Source of the DNA: an uncultured Eubacterium sp. | GTDB lineage: Bacteria > Bacillota > Clostridia > Oscillospirales > Acutalibacteraceae | NCBI GenBank assembly: GCA_910583925.1 | Contig: CAJTZJ010000003.1 | Span: 1 to 64,000, forward strand | Reading direction: 5' to 3' | Length of the DNA: 64,000 nucleotides | Shown: positions 51,181-59,017 of the stretch, one piece after another | Layout of the letters: the number at the start of each line of letters is the position of its first letter | How positions within the stretch are numbered: the first letter of the stretch is position 1 | The notes under the pieces: generated by a model | Database searches by the model: none | Seen by the model: only the letters and a program-made list of their open reading frames with translations | What the model was told of the DNA's origin: nothing | Program-made: the position numbers and the translations under genes

Positions 51181-53487
51181 TTGCTTAATTATGCTAATTT
51201 GAGTGATTATGAATTTGAAGGTCTATGTTTAGATATTATGTCAAAAAAATTAAATTCCCCACTTAGAAGATTTACAATGGGAAAAGATGGTGGAATTGAT
51301 CTAACTGATAATGTTCACACAAAAAATATTGTAGTACAAGCTAAACATTATACCAATACAGATACTAATAAATTAGTTCGTTCTTTAAAAAATGAATTAA
51401 ATAAAGTCAAAAAGATTAATCCTAATCAGTACTTTATATGCTGTTCTAAAAACCTTTCACCTAACAGAGTTAATGAATTATACGAACATTTTTCTGATTT
51501 TATGGAATCTCCGAATAACATTATCACATTGAATGAAATTGATAATTTCCTAAAAAAACCTATTAATTCAGATGTTTTAAAAAAGCACTATAAATTATGG
51601 TTGGATTCTACCGGGATATTAGAAGACATATTAAATAATGAACTATTTGTCGATTGCGAGTCGTTATTATATAATATAGAGAACGAACGCAAAATATTTG
51701 TTGAAACAGAAGTCTTTTCTTTATCAAAAGAAATACTAAACAGCAATAAAGTTCTAATGTTAATAGGTAATCCCGGAATTGGTAAAACAATCACTTCAAA
51801 AATGCTAGTATTATATTATGCAGCCAAAGGTTACGAAGTAAGATATAGCACAAATACAGAGAATATTTCTCAGTTAAAAAAATCTCTGTCTAGAGATAAG
51901 AATAAAAAAGAAATAATACTACTTGATGACTGCTTTGGACAATTATATTATAAAATGCGAGAAACTCAAGGAAATGAACTTCTAAGCCTCATAAAATACA
52001 TTAATATATCACCGAACAAACTTTTGATATTAAATTCCAGAATAGCGATATTTCAAGAGGCGAAACAACGAACTCCTGAACTTGTAAAAAGTGAAAACAA
52101 AGGTGATTTTCGTGTTGAAATAATCGATGTGTCAAATATTTCGGAATACGACAAAGGATTATTAATATATAATCATATGTATTTCAATAATGTAGAAAAA
52201 GATTATTTCAATGAAATAAAAAAAGACAATAAATATAGGGAAATAATAAATCACAAAAATTATAATCCTAGAATTATTGATTATATATCTGATTCATACA
52301 ATTACAAAAAAGTAAGCGCAGATAAATATTATAATTATATCATTGAAAACCTAAATAATCCTCAAGAAGTATGGAATGATGAATATGAAAATCGCATTGA
52401 TAAAGTTGACAGAATAATTTTGAATACACTGTTTTCTATTTCAGAATCTTTTGTTTCCATTAAAACATTAAGACAAGCTTTTGATAAGCGGATTATTGCA
52501 GAAGATAACATAGATACAACAAAAGATAATTTTTCGCTTGCTTTAAAAAGATTGCAACTATCATTTATTAAAACTTTTGATAAATCCGGCATATTAATGG
52601 TTATTATCTCTAATCCATCTATAAATGATTTTTTATTAGAAAAGTTAAAATCCAACAAAGCAGAGAGAATAAAAATCGCACATACTGCAATAGAGATTTC
52701 TCAAATTGATAGAATGCTTGACCCAAAAGAAAGAGATAAATTTTTCTTAAATGCCATAAGCAATGGAAAAATCAACGAATTTTGTTGGTATGATAAAGAT
52801 ATTAAGAATTCGTTAATTGCTTATATAATTTCTTCGAATAATATAAAGGATATTGACTATAAGGATATTATTCATCGGGCAGTAATACATCCACGTAATG
52901 TTGATTACTATTCAGGTATAATATATTTTCAAACACAACTCATAGAATCATTAATGCAAGATGATATAATAGATTACTATAATTATGGAAACATACTAAA
53001 TACACAAAAAAATATCGAAAGTTTAATAGAAGAAATATATGATCTTGATGATATGATAGATATTTTGACAAGGTGTTACAATCATCTAAATGTTGATGAA
53101 GCATTTATCAAAATATCTAAGGAACAAATTTTTTATAAAATTGATGAACTTGCCAGTGATATAGATGCATCAGACTATAATGTCGATGTTGGTTTATATG
53201 TAGATTATGATAATGAACAAGATGTTGATTTTGTCGATGAATATGGCATAGAAAGAGAAGTAGAGGATAAATTTTTATCTGAAATAGAGAACCAAATCAC
53301 GCTACTTCCAAAAGCTTTACAGTTTGATGAAAATGAGATAAACAATTTAGATTGCTATGTATATGGGGTTTGTGATTTGATTTATGATTATATGAATGAT
53401 AACCATAAAATCTCTAAAGATAAAAAGATACTGTTGTATAATTACCCAGATGAAAAAGACGAAATTGATTTGTTATTTAACAGATAA
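51181..53487 (+). CDS. Mrr-type nuclease fused to STAND NTPase (Avs-like)
   Basis: 768-residue candidate antiphage protein. An N-terminal Mrr/PD-(D/E)XK nuclease (about 1-120) has the signature KDGGID (Asp40) and VVQAKHY (Gln53, Lys55). A STAND-type P-loop NTPase follows: Walker A GNPGIGKT (196-203), Walker B IILLDDCFGQ (246-254), the latter close to the nSTAND3 family pattern. A helical C-terminal region (about 450-768) would be the sensor; it ends in an acidic, Asp-rich segment. In Avs proteins, recognition of a phage protein triggers oligomerisation and nuclease activity. Start TTG with AAGGAGG 8 bases upstream. Single gene, no partner. Confidence 0.88.
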   Translation: MLNYANLSDYEFEGLCLDIMSKKLNSPLRRFTMGKDGGIDLTDNVHTKNIVVQAKHYTNTDTNKLVRSLKNELNKVKKINPNQYFICCSKNLSPNRVNELYEHFSDFMESPNNIITLNEIDNFLKKPINSDVLKKHYKLWLDSTGILEDILNNELFVDCESLLYNIENERKIFVETEVFSLSKEILNSNKVLMLIGNPGIGKTITSKMLVLYYAAKGYEVRYSTNTENISQLKKSLSRDKNKKEIILLDDCFGQLYYKMRETQGNELLSLIKYINISPNKLLILNSRIAIFQEAKQRTPELVKSENKGDFRVEIIDVSNISEYDKGLLIYNHMYFNNVEKDYFNEIKKDNKYREIINHKNYNPRIIDYISDSYNYKKVSADKYYNYIIENLNNPQEVWNDEYENRIDKVDRIILNTLFSISESFVSIKTLRQAFDKRIIAEDNIDTTKDNFSLALKRLQLSFIKTFDKSGILMVIISNPSINDFLLEKLKSNKAERIKIAHTAIEISQIDRMLDPKERDKFFLNAISNGKINEFCWYDKDIKNSLIAYIISSNNIKDIDYKDIIHRAVIHPRNVDYYSGIIYFQTQLIESLMQDDIIDYYNYGNILNTQKNIESLIEEIYDLDDMIDILTRCYNHLNVDEAFIKISKEQIFYKIDELASDIDASDYNVDVGLYVDYDNEQDVDFVDEYGIEREVEDKFLSEIENQITLLPKALQFDENEINNLDCYVYGVCDLIYDYMNDNHKISKDKKILLYNYPDEKDEIDLLFNR

Positions 53488-53618
53488 TCATTAAACTATA
53501 TTTCGTTTTATCTTCATCAAGTTTTTATATATCCATACTGATATCAAGTGAATTGGCAGAATACAATGATTTTTACTTGTGCATTCACTAATCAGATTAA
53601 TTTCTCCGTACGCAAAGT

Positions 53619-53647
53619 AAAGACCTCCAACTGGGTTGGAGGTCTTT
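53619..53647. terminator. Bidirectional intrinsic terminator
   Basis: 13-bp perfect stem AAAGACCTCCAAC / GTTGGAGGTCTTT with a 3-base loop, between the convergent STAND and potassium-channel genes. Confidence 0.85.
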
Positions 53648-53651
53648 ATTA

Positions 53652-54365
53652 TTATTTTTCTTCTTTTAAAACATCTAAATACCCTGCCGTGATAATACCA
53701 GAGGGGAGGGCGATGATGGCAACGCCAACAAATGCGGAAAGCATAGTAAACAGTCTACCTATTTCCGAAACGGGAGTAATATCACCATAGCCAACACTTG
53801 TTAATGAAATTGCAGCCCAATAAATCGCGTCAAAGAAATTGTTGAATGTATCCGGTTCAATATTAAACATAATCAACGCCGTAAACAAAACATAGAATAC
53901 AGCCATAGAAAGCACTGCCATTAAAGATTTTGATTGTTTTCTAAGAACGGCAACAAGCCTTTCAACATTCTTTGAATATCTGAATATTTTGAAACTTCGA
54001 AAAACTTTTAATGTTCGAACAATTCTAAATAATCTTAAAACCTTAAAGCCTGCATTAATCGGTATCAGTGATGGCAATATGGATAACAAATCAATAATCG
54101 CCATAGGTTGAAGCGGATAAAGGAAATAAGATTTTATGCCTTTATTTAACTTTAGTTTTGCTGTAATCAACCTTAATATGTAATCAATAATGAACACGCA
54201 AATAGTTACTTTGTCTACGATATTCAATATCATATTGTCTGCTTTAATTGCTAATGGAACCATACTTGCAACAATGCAAATCAGCATAATGATATCATAG
54301 AATGAGCTCAATTTTGAACTTTTATTATCCGAAGGTTCGATGATTTCATAGATTTTGTTTAACAT
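53652..54365 (-). CDS. Voltage-gated-type potassium channel
   Basis: 237-residue ion channel with six membrane helices. S4 carries spaced Arg/Lys residues (KVLRLFRIVRTLKVFRSFKI), the pore has the selectivity filter TSVGYGDITP, and S6 follows (FTMLSAFVGVAIIALPSGI). This is the Kv-like architecture of the ion_trans family. It starts 54 bases after the TIR/helical-repeat gene on the same strand, so it may be the last gene of the TIR operon, possibly an effector that changes membrane potential. That link is inferred; a housekeeping role is also possible. Confidence 0.9.
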   Translation of the reverse strand: MLNKIYEIIEPSDNKSSKLSSFYDIIMLICIVASMVPLAIKADNMILNIVDKVTICVFIIDYILRLITAKLKLNKGIKSYFLYPLQPMAIIDLLSILPSLIPINAGFKVLRLFRIVRTLKVFRSFKIFRYSKNVERLVAVLRKQSKSLMAVLSMAVFYVLFTALIMFNIEPDTFNNFFDAIYWAAISLTSVGYGDITPVSEIGRLFTMLSAFVGVAIIALPSGIITAGYLDVLKEEK

Positions 54366-54419
54366 AATTATTCTCCGAACTATCCTAATTATAATAGTTG
54401 ATTATTTATGTTATATCGG

Positions 54420-56756
54420 TTATATAACAGTTACAGATTTGGAACCAATTAAAGTACCATTTTTATCATAAACTTTTACAGTCAATTCTCCTGAATTGCT
54501 TTGACAATTAATAGATTCAGAAATATCATCAATATTTATTGAATCTGTTTCTCCGTTTGGATGTACAACAACTACTTTATATGAATTTGCAGTACCTGAC
54601 CAGTCTGTTATATTAATATGAATTATAAAATTATTAGGTACTGTAGAGTTATTTGTTATTCCATCGATTCCACTTGTATTAAAAATGATATCAGCAGTGG
54701 GAGTATAATGTTTGTTATAAAGTTGCTTTGCGTCCTTATAATCATTATTGACTATATCATTTAATGAATTATCAAATAATTCAGAATCAACATAATTAAG
54801 GTCGCCGTCGCCATCTATAAAACTTTTGCAATATTGATATTCGACTTCCAATAGCTTTGCTTTGGAGTCTTTATAATCTGAAATTTCTTTAAAACGAGAA
54901 ACAGCTTTATCATAATTTCCTTGATTTAAAAAATTACATCCCTCTTTATATTTGCTTTCAAGATCTTCATTTTGCTTATGATTCTCACATTCTTTTAAAT
55001 ATTTATCTCTATCTTTAAATGCTTCGTCAATATTATTAAATACGATAAGAGCATTAGCATAATCCTTTTTATCATAAATAGCCAATGCTAAATCATATTT
55101 TATTCCATTATCTTCAATTTTGATTGCAATTCTTGCAGCATATTCAAATGATTTAGCATCCAATAATTTTAGTGCTAAATCTTGCAAAAGCTTATTTGTT
55201 TCAGAAATATTTTTAGTATTACTTTTGATATTAGTGGATACAAAATATACTTGTTGATATTTTTCTTCATTTAATACATCTAATGCCATCATATAATATG
55301 TATTATTGATTTGATATTCACTATCCTTAAAATCATCTATTGATTTGAATATTTCAATAGCACCATCATAGTCTTTTTCATTTCTTAATTTAATTGCACT
55401 ATTATATATGCCAAGTGGTTGAATGTAGAATTCATTAAGAAAATATCCAGCAATAGATAAAGTTACCACTATGATTGAAGATATAATAATAGCAAATCTT
55501 TTTTTATTCTTATTCTTTTTCTTTTTTGCAATATTATCGGCGTTCTCAATAGTTTTCAAATTATATTCTGTAAGTTTTTCTTTTAAACTATCATCTGCAA
55601 ATTCCACTGATTTTAAGTAATTATCATCATTTTCTAACGGTGTTTCAATATCAGCTAACTTCTCTTGCTCGTTGATTTTATGGGTTGCCATAAGTTTTCC
55701 GAGATAAGCATTTGCATTTTTATCATCATAGTCAAGCACGCTATCAAAGCATCGAATAGCAGTTTCCCATTCTTTCTTTGCTAATGCAGTTGTTGCTCTA
55801 TTCATCATTGTATCAACGATAACAGAGGTTGTACCGGATTTTTGACGCGTATCAATTACATCTTGTGATATAAGTTTTTTTACGCCACGAACAAGATCCT
55901 GCATGAATCCAACTTTATTCCGATCCTGAGATTGAAGATAAGAAAACTCATCAGGTAAATCGTAAGCATCCATATCACAGTAAACAGGAATAATATGCTT
56001 TTCTTCACCTGCTTTAATTAAGGCAAGATAACGACTCCATTCATTTTTAACCCAAACAGAATTAAGATTACTACGGCTTGTACCAACAGTAATCATTACT
56101 TTTGAAGAGTTAAGTGCAGCAAATATGTAAGGCTCATAAGCTGTTCCCAGTTTATCCTCTAATGTAATTCTTGAGAAGAATACTCTATAATCTTCCTTTG
56201 TTAACGCATCATATATTTTCTGTGCATAAACACTATCTTTAGTTCTTGAACCATCGCTATTGGTTTCTTTATAGCAGATAAATACATCAAAAGGTTCTTC
56301 CTTACTTGAAATTTCAAGAATCCCTTTTTGAATTTCATCTATCGATTTAGCTTCAGCTTCATAAACATCACGCTGATAGCCATCTGCATATTTCATTGCA
56401 GATTGATAATCTTCATCAATTAAAACAGAAGTGTATTGTGCACGATTAACTGTTGGAATTCTTTTATGCGTTGAAGGATCTTCAACATATTCAATACCAT
56501 ATCTGCATAATACCAAAGACCAATATGCTTCTGCATCCGTTTTATCTTCAGCTAAAATGGTTTCGTAAAAGCCTGCTGCCTTATCGAATTCATTATTTCT
56601 TCTGAAGTGGCTTGCTCGTTCGTAGAGGGTTATCTTTTTTTCATCATCCAGTTTTGGCAAAGTCTGTTTTGTACCACAGTATTCACATTCGCATACTGTC
56701 ATACCTTCTGAAACATTTAATTCTCCGCCACACATTTTACACTTAAATATAGCCAT
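54420..56756 (-). CDS. Membrane TIR protein with zinc ribbon and external helical-repeat region
   Basis: 778 residues. Zinc ribbon (Cys6, Cys9, Cys24, Cys27), a TPR-like helical part (about 35-150), TIR domain (about 154-295: FDVFICYKET, RVFFSRITLEDKLG, YEPYIFAALNSSKVMI with candidate NADase Glu208), a second helical part, a Lys-rich stop-transfer (KKKKNKNKKR) and one membrane helix (421-440). The last 340 residues have TPR-like helices and a C-terminal beta-sandwich-like domain. Positive-inside topology puts the TIR domain in the cytoplasm and the C-terminal part outside. The first 300 residues are about three-quarters identical to the RCC1-type paralogue at 59018. Confidence 0.88.
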   Translation of the reverse strand: MAIFKCKMCGGELNVSEGMTVCECEYCGTKQTLPKLDDEKKITLYERASHFRRNNEFDKAAGFYETILAEDKTDAEAYWSLVLCRYGIEYVEDPSTHKRIPTVNRAQYTSVLIDEDYQSAMKYADGYQRDVYEAEAKSIDEIQKGILEISSKEEPFDVFICYKETNSDGSRTKDSVYAQKIYDALTKEDYRVFFSRITLEDKLGTAYEPYIFAALNSSKVMITVGTSRSNLNSVWVKNEWSRYLALIKAGEEKHIIPVYCDMDAYDLPDEFSYLQSQDRNKVGFMQDLVRGVKKLISQDVIDTRQKSGTTSVIVDTMMNRATTALAKKEWETAIRCFDSVLDYDDKNANAYLGKLMATHKINEQEKLADIETPLENDDNYLKSVEFADDSLKEKLTEYNLKTIENADNIAKKKKNKNKKRFAIIISSIIVVTLSIAGYFLNEFYIQPLGIYNSAIKLRNEKDYDGAIEIFKSIDDFKDSEYQINNTYYMMALDVLNEEKYQQVYFVSTNIKSNTKNISETNKLLQDLALKLLDAKSFEYAARIAIKIEDNGIKYDLALAIYDKKDYANALIVFNNIDEAFKDRDKYLKECENHKQNEDLESKYKEGCNFLNQGNYDKAVSRFKEISDYKDSKAKLLEVEYQYCKSFIDGDGDLNYVDSELFDNSLNDIVNNDYKDAKQLYNKHYTPTADIIFNTSGIDGITNNSTVPNNFIIHINITDWSGTANSYKVVVVHPNGETDSINIDDISESINCQSNSGELTVKVYDKNGTLIGSKSVTVI

Positions 56757-56780
56757 ATTGTTTATCCTCGTCTTTATATA

Positions 56781-57851
56781 TTATTTCAAAGCTTTGCACT
56801 TGCTATTTCTATCCTTAATCAGCACAAGAAGTTCATTTGCTGAGGATTTTGCGAGGTCTAAATCGTTATTTTGAACTGCATCTGCAAAAACATTGAACTG
56901 ATTTTGGATCTGATTTTCAACATTTGCAAGTGCATTACTGCTCATAGGATCACTATAGCAAATTGCCTCATAAACCTTTTTAGCTTCTGCTTTCAGTTCA
57001 TCGCTATTTGCTCTTGCTATAATAGAATCTGCATCAACTGTAAGCATTTTGATAAATGCAGTTTGCCGCTTAATCTGTTCACCGCGTGCAACAACGAGTT
57101 CTCGAGCAACAGACTTTTTCAATAATTTACCGGTAGCGATTGCAAAAATAATGATTGCAACTATTATCTGCAAAATTGATGAAAAACCTAAGAACAAAGC
57201 AATTGCAGACCAAACAGTGATTACAATATATGTGCTCATTCCACTATAAACAAAAGGAATGCCATAGAAAGTACCTTCAGCAGTTCTTGATTTTTTGAAA
57301 CCAATGAGTGTTGATACGATTGCAAAAACATAACCAAGCGCCATAATGGCTATAACTGTATAGAAATTTGCTGTGTATCTTGGAGAATTAAAATCAGTAT
57401 GTATTGCAGTTACACTTTCAGGAATTTCTACAACACTTACGCCTTTGTTGAGGACATTAAGAGAAATTGTTTTTACAGGAAGATTGTCAATCGTTTCAGG
57501 AATAACAATTTCATTTGAGGTTCCTTTGTAATTTGTAATTGCTACTGTTTTATCCTCATAATTGTAGGAAAACAATTCATTTTCCTTTTTCGTTGGTGTT
57601 TCATCGAGTTTTTTATCATCGGCGGGCTCTTCTTTCTTATTATCAGAAGGAATTTCAACCTTATCGTTTTCCGAATCATCAATTGAAATAAACTCAACCT
57701 TATTTTCCTTTGCATATGCTTCTGCATACGATCCGGCAATACCTCTTATAACAACACTTTCCGAAGCATCATAAATAATAAATGATATAGAACAAAATGC
57801 AATTAAAATAATAGTTGCAATTGAAATCGGTAAAATTTTAGTGTTTTTCAT
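56781..57851 (-). CDS. Membrane protein with external BspA-like segment
   Basis: 356 residues. Membrane helix 1 (about 7-28) leads to an external, acidic segment (30-155) with one or two BspA-type leucine-rich-like repeats (YNYEDKTVAITNYKG, NEIVIPETIDNLPVKTISL). Three or four further helices (about 160-245) are followed by a cytoplasmic helical tail. It lies between the SPFH gene (11-base gap) and the TIR gene (24-base gap). No enzyme domain recognised; a sensor or membrane anchor role in the TIR system is inferred. Confidence 0.8.
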   Translation of the reverse strand: MKNTKILPISIATIILIAFCSISFIIYDASESVVIRGIAGSYAEAYAKENKVEFISIDDSENDKVEIPSDNKKEEPADDKKLDETPTKKENELFSYNYEDKTVAITNYKGTSNEIVIPETIDNLPVKTISLNVLNKGVSVVEIPESVTAIHTDFNSPRYTANFYTVIAIMALGYVFAIVSTLIGFKKSRTAEGTFYGIPFVYSGMSTYIVITVWSAIALFLGFSSILQIIVAIIIFAIATGKLLKKSVARELVVARGEQIKRQTAFIKMLTVDADSIIARANSDELKAEAKKVYEAICYSDPMSSNALANVENQIQNQFNVFADAVQNNDLDLAKSSANELLVLIKDRNSKCKALK

Positions 57852-57862
57852 AGTAATTCTCC

Positions 57863-59017
57863 TTATAAAATGCTTGAAAGCAGCTGTGTTTTAAGATTGT
57901 TGAACTCTTCGTCAGACAACATGCCTGCTTCTTTCATCATTGTTAATTTATCCAATTTTACCTTGAATGCCGCCATATCGTCTGTTGACTGCTGAGCTTG
58001 TTGAGGCTGCTGCGATTGCTGTGGCTGATTATATATGCCGTCAAATGCATTGTTTATAGCACCGCCGACAACGCCGCCTACGGCACCGCCAACGCCTGCC
58101 ATAGTTCCAAAGCCTACACCCATATTTGTAAACTGACCTGTTGCTTCATTTTTCGCAACATCCTGCGCAACATCAAAGCCACGCTCCTGCTGATATGTAT
58201 AGCCTTCCTGTGCACGCTTTGTTGCCATTGCCTGTGATTCAATAACCGTTTTCTGGGCTTCTGTTTCTGCATCAATAACAGCAGTCTGCTGTCTTAATCT
58301 GGCTTCTGCAATGTCTGCATACTGTCTGAAATGAAGTGACTTGAATTTTTCATAAGCTGCTTCGCCGTCCGGCTTAACAATGGTAGTAATGAAAAATCTT
58401 TCAAGCGCAATACCGTAATCTACAAAATCCGGCTGAAGCATTTTGAGAAGAGCTGATGAAATTTCATTTAATCGTTCGTCAATTTCAAATATACTTATCT
58501 TCTGCTCACGGATAACCTGTGCAAGATAAGATTTTACCCTTGTCATAAGGAATGCACGGAAATATCTTGTTAAATTCTCCTGACCCAAGAAATCCTCTGT
58601 GCCGACTAATTTAAGCAAAAGCTTTCTTGAATCTTCTGCACGAAGGCTCATTTCTCCGCTTGCACCGATTGAAATAGGAAAATTATATGTAGGCTCCATA
58701 AACTGAACTTTGCTGTCTGTTCCCCATTTAATAGCCATCTGCTCAGTTTTATTGATGAAATAAACCTCGCAGTGGAACGGTGTTTGACCGCCTGTCGGCA
58801 AATTAAGAGCCTTGCCGATTAACGGAATGTTCTGCGTTTCAAGCGTGTAACGACCTGCACCGAATAAATCAAGTGCCTGTCCGTTCATCATAAAGATTGC
58901 TTCCTTCGACTCGTGAACAATAAGCTGTGTTAATGAGTTAAAATCTTCGCAAGGGTGCTTCCATATAAAGGTTTTGTTGTCACCCTCGTATTTAATAATG
59001 TCTGCTATTTTAGCCAT
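57863..59017 (-). CDS. SPFH-domain protein with SHOCT tail (YdjI-like)
   Basis: 384 residues. The SPFH/band-7 domain (about 25-230) is of the YdjI 'virion core' type, followed by a long helical segment (about 235-280), a Gly-rich stretch (TMAGVGGAVGGVVGGA), a Gln-rich linker and a C-terminal SHOCT motif (LDKLTMMKEAGMLSDEEF). SPFH proteins form membrane microdomain scaffolds. Its start codon directly follows the stop codon of the TIR-RCC1 gene, so the two are tightly coupled. No N-terminal membrane helix is visible, so it may attach through partners. Confidence 0.88.
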   Translation of the reverse strand: MAKIADIIKYEGDNKTFIWKHPCEDFNSLTQLIVHESKEAIFMMNGQALDLFGAGRYTLETQNIPLIGKALNLPTGGQTPFHCEVYFINKTEQMAIKWGTDSKVQFMEPTYNFPISIGASGEMSLRAEDSRKLLLKLVGTEDFLGQENLTRYFRAFLMTRVKSYLAQVIREQKISIFEIDERLNEISSALLKMLQPDFVDYGIALERFFITTIVKPDGEAAYEKFKSLHFRQYADIAEARLRQQTAVIDAETEAQKTVIESQAMATKRAQEGYTYQQERGFDVAQDVAKNEATGQFTNMGVGFGTMAGVGGAVGGVVGGAINNAFDGIYNQPQQSQQPQQAQQSTDDMAAFKVKLDKLTMMKEAGMLSDEEFNNLKTQLLSSIL

